Shown here piece after piece: positions 1 to 6,391 of a DNA stretch of 10,351 nucleotides; the stretch's first letter is position 1, and each line of letters starts with the position of its first letter. Below the pieces are notes generated by a model. The model saw only the letters and a program-made list of their open reading frames with translations. It was not told the origin of the DNA and did not search any database. The DNA lies in assembly GCA_005883585.1 (NCBI GenBank), contig VBFD01000080.1, positions 1-10,351 of the forward strand, written 5' to 3'. Position numbers and translations under genes: made by a program. Source of the stretch: UBA10449 sp005883585. Its GTDB lineage: Bacteria; Chloroflexota; Dormibacteria; Dormibacterales; Dormibacteraceae.

Positions 1-567
1 GGCCCGCGTCAGTGGAGTCTCGATGATGCCGGGCCCGACGGCGTTGACGGTCACTCCCCGCGGCCCCCATTCGATCGCGAGGCTTCGCACCAGGCCTGAC
101 AGGCCGGCCTTGGTGGCCGTGTACGCGGCGCGCAGGTCCATTCCGTGAATAGCGCTGACAGAGCTGGTGATCACGACCCGGCCCCCTGGTTTTGCAAAGA
201 GCAGCGGCGCGAAGACCTGACAGGTCACGAAAACGCCATAGAGATTTGTCTCCAGCATCTCCCGGAGCGATTCATCCGGCAGCTCGAGGGCCTTGACCCG
301 CGTGTTGACGCCGGCGTTCGGGATCAGGATGTCGAGGTCCGTCATATGTTGTCGGACTGCTTCCAGAGCGCCACGGTCACGTACATCAGCCAACTCGACG
401 CTGGCCAGGGGATCTTCGGCAAATTCACTCCGAAACGCGGCGACCTGTTCTTTGGACTTGCCGATCGCAATCACCCGCGCACCCTCGCGGCGCAGGGCCC
501 GGACGATGGCGAGACCGATACCACGAGTGCCACCGGTGACCAAAGCGGTTCGGCCGTCGAAGCTCAC
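1..567 (-). CDS. SDR-family NAD(P)-dependent oxidoreductase, C-terminus cut by window edge
   Basis: A classical short-chain dehydrogenase/reductase, which oxidises a secondary alcohol or reduces a ketone in the cytoplasm. It starts at GTG 567, and 189 codons run in frame to the window edge, so about 60 C-terminal residues of a usual 250 are missing. The Rossmann motif TGGTRGIG is at residues 11-18, NAG at 84-86, the catalytic-tetrad Asn is N108, and S136, Y149 and K153 (YTATK) have the standard 13- and 4-residue spacings. Basic residues K37 and K39 after the second beta strand suggest, weakly, NADP(H). It is the last visible gene of the left operon. Its GTG shares the bases GTGA with the stop of the LLM gene (4-bp overlap), and I see no clear Shine-Dalgarno, so translation is probably coupled. 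The substrate cannot be read; a sugar, keto-acid or acyl alcohol are all possible. Confidence 0.93.
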   Translation of the reverse strand, partial: MSFDGRTALVTGGTRGIGLAIVRALRREGARVIAIGKSKEQVAAFRSEFAEDPLASVELADVRDRGALEAVRQHMTDLDILIPNAGVNTRVKALELPDESLREMLETNLYGVFVTCQVFAPLLFAKPGGRVVITSSVSAIHGMDLRAAYTATKAGLSGLVRSLAIEWGPRGVTVNAVGPGIIETPLTRA

Positions 568-1574
568 CGGATAGCTTTCGCGTCAACGCGGGTGAACGGC
601 TCCAGGATGTGTTTCGCCATCAGGTCGAGCTGATGTGGATCCGCCGTCATGGTGTGCAGGAAGATCTCTTCGACACCCGCGTCGATTCGTTGCTGGATGC
701 GGCGCTGAATGTCCTCGATCGTGCCGGTCAGGTACACGGCTTCGATGTAGTCCCACGGTCGCTCGTCCGACACGACGCCAAGCATGTATCGCTTCTGCTC
801 GTCGACGGCTGCCTCACGCGATGCCTTCTCGCTGAGCCAGCAGAAATTCTCATGCGCGACCGTGAACCGCTTCTCCCTCCGGCTGGTGCCAAGACGCTTC
901 AGCTCGGTGTCGATCTTGCCGAGATCATCGGCAATCTGCGCCGGCGCAGCGGTGGGCCGTGCGATCCAGCCGTCCCACCGGCAGATCCGGTCGAGCACGT
1001 TGGGCGACATCTCGGCCTTGTCGGGCGAGGCTTCGTGCGCGTACTGCTGCCCGCCCGCCACCCACACCGGCGGCACATGGCCCAAAGGCTCGACCGTGAT
1101 GTCGTCCATTCGGTAGTACTTGCCCTCGAAGCTGACGTGGGCGCCCTTGAGCAGCTTCATCGAGGCCTCGAGCACCTCATCGGTGCGTGCTCCTCGCTGC
1201 TGGCGTGTGCTGCCGGTCGACTCGAACTCGGGCGGATACCAGCCGGTGCCGATCCCGTAAACGAAGCGGCCGCCGCTGAGGTGCTGCAGGGTCGCGATCT
1301 CCTTGGCGAGCACGACCGGCTGCCGGGTCGGCAGGACGAGGACCGACGTGCCGAGCTTCACGCGGCTCGTCACGGCGGCCACATGCGCGAGGGTCAACAT
1401 CGGCTCCGTCCAGCTCACCCGGTAGAACCTCGCCGCGGTCAGCAGGTGGTCGGTGATGAAAAGCGAGTCGAAGCCCAGCTCCTCGGCCTTCACTGCAAAT
1501 CGGCGGATCTGGTCGCCGTGTTTGGCATCCTGGCCTGGGAGGAGGTAGGACGGGACGAAAACCCCTAGCTTCAT
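564..1574 (-). CDS. LLM-class (luciferase-like) flavin/F420-dependent oxidoreductase
   Basis: A 336-residue TIM-barrel enzyme of the bacterial luciferase-like family, which uses FMNH2 or reduced/oxidised coenzyme F420 for monooxygenation or hydride transfer. Evidence: N-terminal MKLGVFVPSY, then AEELGFDSLFITDHLL, the barrel strand RVKLGTSVLVLPTRQPVVLAKEIATL in pieces around residues 70-100, GGRFVYGIGTGW near 105, PPVWVAGG near 170, and a C-terminal EEIFLHTM/ILEPF ending. This order and length match the LLM-class F420-related subgroup. FMN and F420 cannot be told apart by eye. It starts at ATG 1574, overlapping the TGA of the aldolase-like gene by ATGA, and its own stop overlaps the SDR start. 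No good Shine-Dalgarno is visible, consistent with coupling. The role in the operon is unknown; oxidation of a ring or carbonyl intermediate is a guess. Confidence 0.93.
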   Translation of the reverse strand: MKLGVFVPSYLLPGQDAKHGDQIRRFAVKAEELGFDSLFITDHLLTAARFYRVSWTEPMLTLAHVAAVTSRVKLGTSVLVLPTRQPVVLAKEIATLQHLSGGRFVYGIGTGWYPPEFESTGSTRQQRGARTDEVLEASMKLLKGAHVSFEGKYYRMDDITVEPLGHVPPVWVAGGQQYAHEASPDKAEMSPNVLDRICRWDGWIARPTAAPAQIADDLGKIDTELKRLGTSRREKRFTVAHENFCWLSEKASREAAVDEQKRYMLGVVSDERPWDYIEAVYLTGTIEDIQRRIQQRIDAGVEEIFLHTMTADPHQLDLMAKHILEPFTRVDAKAIR

Positions 1575-2521
1575 GCTGACGCTTGAGCTGCGTCGCCGTT
1601 TTGGCCCAGCTCGCCGGCGTAGACCATTGCCGCACGTATGCGTTTCCTCTCGGCATCCGAGATGGGCAAGAGCGGTGGACGCACCGTCTCGCGGTCGAGT
1701 ATGCCTTGCATCACGAGCGCAGCCTTGGCACGCGCCCGGTAGTTCCTGACGGGAGGAGCGAAGATGGCGTCGACGAGCGGGGTCAACCGCTCCATGATGC
1801 TGCGCGCCTGCTCATGCCGGCCCGCCAGTGCATGGGTCACCAGCTCGACCTGCTGGTGCGTCGCGACCGCTCCAAAGCCGATCAGGGCCCCTTGCGCACC
1901 GAGCACGAACGACTCGTGGATGAAATTGTCGTTTCCAGTCAGGTAGACGCACTCGGGCCGTGCGGCCTTGACCGCGTCGCGGACCTCGACAAACCGTTCG
2001 CGATCAAACGACGCCTCCTTGATCGCGACGACCTGTGCCACGCGGCACAGTCGCTCGAGCGTTTCGGGCTCGAAGTTGACGCCACCCAGGGCAGGCTGAA
2101 GCTGAAAGAGGACCAGAGGCAGACCGGTCGCGTCGCCGATCGCGGCGTGGTATCTGACCGGCAGCTCCGGGTCAAGGGGCAGCCCTTGATATGCACCGAT
2201 TGGAAAGACGAGCAGGCCGGCGGCTCCGACCTCTTTCGTCTCGCGCGCCATGTCCACGGCCTGAGCGGTGAACTGGGCGCCCAGGCCGGCGATCACCGGG
2301 ATGCGGTCGCCGACCTCAGCCAGCACCAGCTCGAGCACCCGGAGCCGCTCTTTCTGCCAGAGGTGCGGGCCTTCACCTGTGTCGACATTGATGGCGAGCG
2401 CTTTCGGTTTGGCGCCGGCGACATGGCGGATGTACCTGCGCAGGCCCGCCTCGTCGATCTCCGCATCCTCCCTCATGGGCAGGACCGTCGCCGGGATCAG
2501 ACCCTCAAGGTCGAGCTTCAT
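1571..2521 (-). CDS. DapA-superfamily (dihydrodipicolinate synthase/N-acetylneuraminate lyase) aldolase or lyase, not a true DHDPS
   Basis: A 316-residue class I aldolase-superfamily TIM barrel. Members form a Schiff base between a lysine and a 2-oxo acid, usually pyruvate, and make or break a C-C bond or dehydrate sugar acids. The N-terminus GLIPATVLPM, DTGEGPHL at 47-54 and VVAIKEAS with Schiff-base lysine K168 support the fold. Residues diagnostic of DHDPS are changed. The GTTGE loop reads VDTGE, so the catalytic-triad Thr is Asp47. The YNVPSRT segment reads FQLQPAL, so the triad Tyr is Phe139 and the carboxylate-binding Arg is absent. The TPYYN strand reads FPIGAY. Lysine biosynthesis is therefore unlikely; a sugar-acid or keto-acid aldolase/dehydratase role is more likely. 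It starts at ATG 2521 behind a strong Shine-Dalgarno, 24 bp after the VOC gene. Its stop overlaps the next gene's ATG. Confidence 0.9.
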   Translation of the reverse strand: MKLDLEGLIPATVLPMREDAEIDEAGLRRYIRHVAGAKPKALAINVDTGEGPHLWQKERLRVLELVLAEVGDRIPVIAGLGAQFTAQAVDMARETKEVGAAGLLVFPIGAYQGLPLDPELPVRYHAAIGDATGLPLVLFQLQPALGGVNFEPETLERLCRVAQVVAIKEASFDRERFVEVRDAVKAARPECVYLTGNDNFIHESFVLGAQGALIGFGAVATHQQVELVTHALAGRHEQARSIMERLTPLVDAIFAPPVRNYRARAKAALVMQGILDRETVRPPLLPISDAERKRIRAAMVYAGELGQNGDAAQASA

Positions 2522-2525
2522 CCAA

Positions 2526-2533
2526 ACCTCCTT
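2526..2533 (-). promoter_or_regulatory. Strong ribosome binding site of the DapA-like gene
   Basis: AAGGAGGT on the minus strand, five bases before ATG 2521 when counted from the GGAGG core. It is the best Shine-Dalgarno of the left operon and fixes the aldolase-like start. It lies in the 24-bp gap after the VOC stop. Confidence 0.85.
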
Positions 2534-2545
2534 CAGCCGCCGGCA

Positions 2546-2938
2546 TCAGCTTTCCTGTACGAATTGGATGAGGACGCCGTCGGCCCGCCTGGGATCGACA
2601 AAAGCGATCAGGGTCTGGCGGGCGCCAGGCTTCGGCCCGGTGTCCAGCAGCCTGAATCCGCGTGCGTTCGCATCGTCAAGGGCGGCTGCCACATCGTCCA
2701 CTTTGAGGGCGAGGTGATGCAGGCCTTCGCCATGCTTGGCGAGGAAGGCGCTGATGTCGGAACTCTCGTCGAGCGGCTCCAGCAGCTCGATGGTTGCCGG
2801 CCCTTCTCCGAAAAAGGCGACGCGCAGGTCCGGAAACCCCTCTTCGCCGCGAAATGCGAGTCCGAGCGCTCTCTCAAAGTGCACTCGGGACTCGTCAATA
2901 GATCGCACGGCCCAGCCGAGATGGTGGACCACCGCCAC
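2546..2938 (-). CDS. VOC-superfamily protein (glyoxalase/methylmalonyl-CoA epimerase-like)
   Basis: A 130-residue vicinal-oxygen-chelate protein, closest in pattern to methylmalonyl-CoA epimerase and related isomerases or lyases, which bind a divalent metal and act on 2-oxo or thioester compounds. It shows two beta-alpha-beta-beta-beta modules: HHLGWAV near residues 5-11, IELLEPL at 50-56, LHHLALKVDD at 73-82 and DGVLIQFVQ near 120-128. The His positions in HHLG and LHHLAL match metal ligands. The usual C-terminal Glu ligand (GVLIELV in epimerases) is Gln125 here, so metal binding or activity may differ. GTG 2938 is chosen because the domain begins immediately after it and an in-frame TGA lies about 36 bp upstream; GTG 2932 is an alternative. 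The Shine-Dalgarno is weak. It is the first gene of the left operon, divergent from the LacI gene. Confidence 0.88.
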   Translation of the reverse strand: MAVVHHLGWAVRSIDESRVHFERALGLAFRGEEGFPDLRVAFFGEGPATIELLEPLDESSDISAFLAKHGEGLHHLALKVDDVAAALDDANARGFRLLDTGPKPGARQTLIAFVDPRRADGVLIQFVQES

Positions 2939-2949
2939 CTCAGCCGCGC

Positions 2950-2973
2950 GACCCCGCGACCGCTCCGCGGGTC
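2950..2973 (-). other. GC-rich hairpin in the leader of the left operon
   Basis: Arms GACCCCGCG (2950-2958) and CGCGGGTC (2966-2973) pair with one bulged base around a 7-base loop. It lies just upstream of the VOC GTG start, so on the minus-strand transcript it could mask the translation start. No T-run follows, so it is not a normal terminator. In GC-rich DNA such a stem can arise by chance. Confidence 0.3.
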
Positions 2974-2977
2974 ATGA

Positions 2978-3007
2978 TTGACATCCCGAGATGGCCACGG
3001 CGATAGT
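2978..3007 (+). promoter_or_regulatory. Sigma70-type promoter of the LacI-type regulator gene
   Basis: A perfect TTGACA -35 box (2978-2983), an 18-bp spacer and GATAGT (3002-3007, 4 of 6 matches to TATAAT) predict a transcription start near 3014. This removes two apparent upstream starts of the lacI frame: TTG 2978 is the -35 box itself, and ATG 3008 would precede the transcript. A divergent promoter for the left operon should lie in the same stretch. CATACT on the minus strand overlaps this -10, but I see no matching -35. Confidence 0.6.
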
Positions 3008-3021
3008 ATGCCCCATGGTCG

Positions 3022-3037
3022 AGGAAATCCATTTCCT
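3022..3037. promoter_or_regulatory. Candidate LacI-family operator (16-bp palindrome)
   Basis: AGGAAAT-CC-ATTTCCT: perfect 7-bp arms around two bases. The pattern GAAA-N-C-NNN-TTTC matches the size and outer bases of LacI/CcpA-family operators (cre: TGAAARCGYTTTCA), with CC instead of the usual central CG. It lies at about +9 to +24 from the predicted start, a position where a bound repressor blocks transcription, and directly before the LacI-type gene, so autoregulation is the simplest reading. It may also control the divergent operon. The arms followed by six T (3037-3042) could instead form a weak attenuator (6-bp stem, TCCA loop), but the stem is AT-rich and short. Confidence 0.55.
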
Positions 3038-3043
3038 TTTTTG

Positions 3044-3052
3044 GGTGGTGAT
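3044..3052 (+). promoter_or_regulatory. Ribosome binding site fixing the TTG start of the LacI gene
   Basis: GGTGGTGAT differs at one base from the anti-16S consensus GGAGGTGAT. Its core ends 7 bases before TTG 3056. The ATG at 3051 inside it is followed at once by CAT TGA, so it is not a useful start. Confidence 0.65.
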
Positions 3053-3055
3053 GCA

Positions 3056-4150
3056 TTGAGTCGCGTCGTTTCCAGAGTGCCCCGCAAGCGGCGTCCGGCG
3101 ACGACCCGGAGCAAGCTTCCCATTCTCTCGGACGTTGCCCGGCAGGCCGCTGTTTCGCTCACCACAGCATCGCGTGCCCTGGATCCCGACAACAGCCACC
3201 CGGTCAGTGACCGCACTCGCGCCCGCGTCCAGGCCGCGGCCACACGCCTTGCTTACAGGCCGAATCCGATGGCGCGAGCTCTCAGAACGAGGCGCGTCCC
3301 AACCATCGCCATCGTCGTCCATGACGTCACCGACCCATACTTTGCCGAGATCGTTCGAGGCGCGACCGCGGCCGCTTCTGCACGGGGCTTCCTCACCGTG
3401 GTCTGCAGCAGCGACCGCGACCCGATGACCGAGTTGCGTTACGTCGAGATGCTCAGCCTGAGCCGCGTGTCCGGCGTGATCTTCGCCGGTGGAGGCCTGG
3501 ACGAGGAGCACTACCGACGTCGCATGGGTGGCTACGCACGCAGCATCGCGCACTATGGAGGCGCGATTGTCGCTCTCGCACCTCGGTCTGAACGATGGCC
3601 GGCCGAGATGCCCGACAACCGCGCCGGCGCTCGGCTCGTCACCCAGCACCTGCTGGCGCTTGGGCATGTTCGAATCGCCATGATCAGCGGGCCGGAGACC
3701 CTTCGAACGAGCCGCGAACGAGAGCACGGATATCTCGAGGCTATGCAAGCAGCCGGTGCGAAGCCGGTTCTGATGCGGGCCGACTTCACCACTGCCGGAG
3801 GGGCTGCGGCCACGGCTCGACTGCTCGCCAACGGTTCGCCCACCGCGGTGTTCGTGGCCAGCGACACGATGGCCCTCGGCGCTCTCGCCGAGCTGCGGCG
3901 CCAGGGCCTCGGCGTCCCGGACGATGTGTCGGTGGCCGGATTTGACGACATCCCTGGACTGGAGTTCATCCATCCGAAGCTGACCACAGTCCACGTTCCC
4001 ATGGCCGAGCTCGGCGCGGCGGGAGTGCAGCGTTTGATGCGCCACCTGGACGGCGACGATAAAAGCACGACCACACGGCTGCATCCCGTCGAGCTGATGG
4101 TGAGAGAGAGCACGGGAAAGCCACGCGACCTCGGAGGCAGGGACTCGTAG
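3056..4150 (+). CDS. LacI-family transcriptional regulator
   Basis: A sugar-responsive dimeric DNA-binding regulator of 364 residues from TTG 3056. This start is chosen because promoter, operator and Shine-Dalgarno all lie just upstream of it; GTG 3077 is a possible alternative. The N-terminal helix-turn-helix spans about 22-45 (LSDVARQAAVSLTTASRAL). Recognition positions 17, 18 and 22 of LacI correspond to Leu, Thr and Arg. The hinge is at about 66-80 (YRPNPMARALRTRR), followed by a periplasmic-binding-protein-like sensor domain from about 83: IAIVVHDVTDPYFAEI, GVIFAGGG, TAVFVASDTMALGAL, VSVAGFDDIPGLEF, LTTVHVP. A full sensor domain implies a small effector, probably a sugar or sugar acid. 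The basic extension before the HTH (RVPRKRRPATTRSK) is longer than usual. It ends 31 bp before the dehydrogenase small subunit and is probably co-transcribed with it. Confidence 0.94.
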   Translation: MSRVVSRVPRKRRPATTRSKLPILSDVARQAAVSLTTASRALDPDNSHPVSDRTRARVQAAATRLAYRPNPMARALRTRRVPTIAIVVHDVTDPYFAEIVRGATAAASARGFLTVVCSSDRDPMTELRYVEMLSLSRVSGVIFAGGGLDEEHYRRRMGGYARSIAHYGGAIVALAPRSERWPAEMPDNRAGARLVTQHLLALGHVRIAMISGPETLRTSREREHGYLEAMQAAGAKPVLMRADFTTAGGAAATARLLANGSPTAVFVASDTMALGALAELRRQGLGVPDDVSVAGFDDIPGLEFIHPKLTTVHVPMAELGAAGVQRLMRHLDGDDKSTTTRLHPVELMVRESTGKPRDLGGRDS

Positions 4151-4167
4151 CCGACCGTTCGGTTCGG
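4151..4167 (+). other. Small inverted repeat between the regulator and dehydrogenase genes
   Basis: CCGACCG-TT-CGGTTCGG pairs with one bulged T; the inner ACCG-TT-CGGT is perfect. It directly follows the LacI TAG and precedes the Shine-Dalgarno at 4171. It could be an mRNA-processing or attenuation stem, or a chance palindrome. No T-run follows. Confidence 0.25.
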
Positions 4168-4170
4168 ACC

Positions 4171-4176
4171 AGGAGG
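4171..4176 (+). promoter_or_regulatory. Ribosome binding site of the dehydrogenase small subunit
   Basis: AGGAGG with five bases to ATG 4182, a strong Shine-Dalgarno in the 31-bp gap after the LacI stop. Confidence 0.8.
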
Positions 4177-4181
4177 GTGAC

Positions 4182-4775
4182 ATGGCGTACGACAGAAAAC
4201 AGGGTCGGCATCAGGTGGCACAGTCGAGCCAGCCTGATTACCGCCTCGAGGTCGGGCGAGCGGAGGTGCCGGTGGGCACGCCGCGCGGTTTTGTGGTCCT
4301 CGACCCCGCGCGGGCCGCCACGCTCAAGGCCTGGACGTCGACGTTGATTCCCGCCTCCGGGCGACGGCCTGACGCCGGAAGTGTCGGCGCGGCGGAGTAC
4401 ATCGACGCCACGGTGCATCTGGTGCCGTCGATACGACCGGCGCTCCTTCACGCCATCGACGAGGTGGAAAGGCTCGCGCTCGCAGCCGCCGGAAAAACAT
4501 TTGCCGAATGTGGTGTGGAGCAGCGCGAGGGCATGCTTCGCCAGTTTCAGTCGGCGGGCGACCGAGACGCGTTCAGCATGGTCAGCGACTTCACTTACGA
4601 GGCTTACTACGGCCATCCCGAGGTGCTCGCGGCCATCGAAGCCGACACCGGGTGGCGCGGCAGCGGACCGATGAAAGGCAGCTCCATGACCGCGTTCGAC
4701 GCCTCGCGACTGGAGCGCGTGCGCAAGCTGCCGCCGCGCTACCGTGCGGTCGCCGGCCGGGAGCTCAAGGGATGA
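4182..4775 (+). CDS. Gluconate 2-dehydrogenase subunit 3-family protein (small subunit of a GMC dehydrogenase)
   Basis: 197 residues. The family is the small (gamma) partner of membrane or periplasmic FAD sugar and sugar-acid dehydrogenases, stabilising the large subunit and often carrying the Tat signal for the complex. Evidence: an N-terminal stretch with FVVLDPARAATLKAW, AAEYIDATV, repeated helical segments, then the family's C-terminal hallmark DAFSMVSDFTYEAYYGHPEV followed by GWRGSGP. The family call also rests on the GMC gene, whose ATG overlaps this stop by ATGA. Unlike many relatives there is no twin-arginine or hydrophobic N-terminus: MAYDRKQGRHQVAQ is polar. The complex may therefore stay in the cytoplasm, unless a signal is supplied elsewhere. 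Start ATG 4182 is supported by AGGAGG. Confidence 0.85.
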   Translation: MAYDRKQGRHQVAQSSQPDYRLEVGRAEVPVGTPRGFVVLDPARAATLKAWTSTLIPASGRRPDAGSVGAAEYIDATVHLVPSIRPALLHAIDEVERLALAAAGKTFAECGVEQREGMLRQFQSAGDRDAFSMVSDFTYEAYYGHPEVLAAIEADTGWRGSGPMKGSSMTAFDASRLERVRKLPPRYRAVAGRELKG

Positions 4776-6391
4776 ACCGACAGCCGGACGCTGACGTGCT
4801 GGTCATCGGGTCTGGGGCCGCGGGGGCCGCCATTTGCAGCCGGCTGGCTGGTCGGGGCGCCAAAGTGGTGTGCCTCGAGCAGGGTGATTGGGTGGATCGC
4901 GCACGGCTGCCCAAGTCGCATCCCGATTGGGAGGTGCGCGGCCGGCGATACTGGGCCGCCAACCCGAATGTGCGGAGATGGCCTGCCGACTACCCGGTCA
5001 GCAGCGAGGGCCAGGATCCCATCGACGTTTACATGTACAACGCAGTCGGCGGGAGCCAGATCGGCTTCGCCGGCAACTACTGGCGGATGGCGCCTTCTGA
5101 CTTCAGGGTGCAGTCGCTCGATGACGTCGGGGCCGACTGGCCGTTTGACTATGAGGAGCTGGCGCCGTACTACACCCTCAATGAGGCTGAGGTCGGCGTC
5201 GCCGGCCTGGCGGGCGATCCGTGCGGCCCGCCGCGCGAGCCCCTCCCCAATCCGCCCGCGCCGATTGGGCGGCCCGGCCAGCTGCTGGTGGACGCCTACG
5301 AGAAGCTCGGTTGGTACTGGTGGCCAACCGAGCAGGCGATCACAACCCACGCATACCGTGGGCGACCGGCTTGCGACAACCGAGGCTGGTGCACGTTTGG
5401 ATGTCCGCAAGGATCCTTGTCCACCGCCGACCTGACGTATTGGCCCGGGGCGCTCAAGAACGGAGTCGAGCTGCGGACCCAGGCACGCGTCCGCGAAGTT
5501 GTGATCGGCGGGGATGGTAAGGCCATCGGTGCGCGCTACTACGACCAGGACGGCGTGGTCCGAGAGGTGCGCGCGGCGGTGACAGTCGTCGCCTGCGGCG
5601 GCCTCGGCACACCGCGTCTGCTGCTGATGTCCAGCTCGCCCTCCCATCCCGACGGGCTCGCGAACTCGAGCGGGCTCGTCGGCAAGAACCTGATGGTTCA
5701 CGTGCAGAGCTTTGCGACCGGCCTTTTCGAAGAGCCGGTCGACGGCTGGAACGGCACGTGGGGCGGGACGGTCTCGACCCGCCAGTTCTATGAAACCGAT
5801 CCCGCTCGGGACTACGTGCGCGGGTTCATCATGAGCGGCTGCCGGGGCTGGTCGCCGCTCAACCTGGCGCTGCAGATCGCGCCGTGGGGCTCAGGGCACC
5901 ACCAGGCGTTCGATGAGCGCATCAACCACGAGATCTCGCTCTACCTGTGCGGTGAGGACCTGCCCGAGGAGTCGAACCACGTCGAGCTCGACTGGGGTCA
6001 CCTCGACGGTTTCGGAATGCCCGGCGTGGTCACGCATCACGAGCTGAACGAGAACAGCCGCCGGCTTGGGCGCGACATGATCGCCCACGCCCACCAGGTG
6101 CTCGAAGCCGCCGGGGCCAAGAGCGTTCGCGACTTCGGCCTCGCGCCGATCTGGGGATGGCACCTGCTGGGAACCGCGAAGATGGGCGAGGATCCTCGCA
6201 CCTCGGTCGCGGACCGCTTCAATCGCGCCCATGACGTGCCCAACCTGTTCATCGCCGATGGCAGCAGCATGCCCACTAGCGCGGGTGTGAACCCGAGCGC
6301 CACGATCCAGGCGCTCGCGCTCAGATGTGCCGATCACATCTGGGAGAGCCGGCGCGACTACGACAGCGGCCTCTCCTCGCAGATGCGGTAG
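4772..6391 (+). CDS. GMC-family FAD-dependent dehydrogenase (gluconate/glucose-type large subunit)
   Basis: A 539-residue flavoprotein that oxidises an alcohol or sugar hydroxyl. It starts at ATG 4772, overlapping the small-subunit stop (ATGA). The ORF is open further upstream, but the dinucleotide-binding motif VLVIGSGAAGA (glycines 13, 15, 18) begins correctly from this ATG. The GMC C-terminal domain carries HLLGTAKMG with catalytic His464, and VNPSATIQALALRCADHI with Asn507. The 43-residue spacing equals that of the active-site pair in glucose oxidase. C201, C207 and C211 (CDNRGWCTFGC) fall in the insert where FAD glucose and fructose dehydrogenases carry cysteines for a [3Fe-4S] cluster; cluster binding here is an inference. 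There is no signal peptide and no heme motif, and no cytochrome gene is nearby, so the electron acceptor is unknown. The 3' end overlaps the convergent amidase gene. Confidence 0.93.
   Translation: MNRQPDADVLVIGSGAAGAAICSRLAGRGAKVVCLEQGDWVDRARLPKSHPDWEVRGRRYWAANPNVRRWPADYPVSSEGQDPIDVYMYNAVGGSQIGFAGNYWRMAPSDFRVQSLDDVGADWPFDYEELAPYYTLNEAEVGVAGLAGDPCGPPREPLPNPPAPIGRPGQLLVDAYEKLGWYWWPTEQAITTHAYRGRPACDNRGWCTFGCPQGSLSTADLTYWPGALKNGVELRTQARVREVVIGGDGKAIGARYYDQDGVVREVRAAVTVVACGGLGTPRLLLMSSSPSHPDGLANSSGLVGKNLMVHVQSFATGLFEEPVDGWNGTWGGTVSTRQFYETDPARDYVRGFIMSGCRGWSPLNLALQIAPWGSGHHQAFDERINHEISLYLCGEDLPEESNHVELDWGHLDGFGMPGVVTHHELNENSRRLGRDMIAHAHQVLEAAGAKSVRDFGLAPIWGWHLLGTAKMGEDPRTSVADRFNRAHDVPNLFIADGSSMPTSAGVNPSATIQALALRCADHIWESRRDYDSGLSSQMR

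Noticed and set aside
609..1568. 319-codon plus-strand open frame opposite the LLM gene
   Set aside because: It lies exactly over the LLM gene, has low-complexity Arg/Leu/Gly content and no motif; typical of GC-rich third-position bias.
1571..2521. Assignment as dapA (lysine biosynthesis)
   Set aside because: Only the Schiff-base lysine is kept; the Tyr, Thr and Arg that define DHDPS are changed, and the neighbours are catabolic.
1583..2977. 464-codon plus-strand open frame opposite the DapA-like and VOC genes
   Set aside because: No recognisable domain; composition is that of an antisense shadow. The minus-strand frames show clear family motifs and coupled starts.
2999..3020. Minus-strand promoter for the left operon using CATACT as -10
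   Set aside because: No acceptable -35 box at 16-18 bp; not supported enough to list as a feature.
3022..3042. Intrinsic terminator (stem AGGAAA/TTTCCT followed by six T)
   Set aside because: The stem is only 6 bp and AT-rich, and it lies in the leader of the regulator; an operator fits the position and symmetry better.
2972..4183. 403-codon minus-strand open frame opposite the LacI gene
   Set aside because: No domain, and it covers a clear LacI-family protein on the other strand.
4508..4771. N-terminal 88-codon extension of the GMC frame
   Set aside because: It overlaps the small-subunit gene in another frame; the FAD motif sits correctly from ATG 4772.
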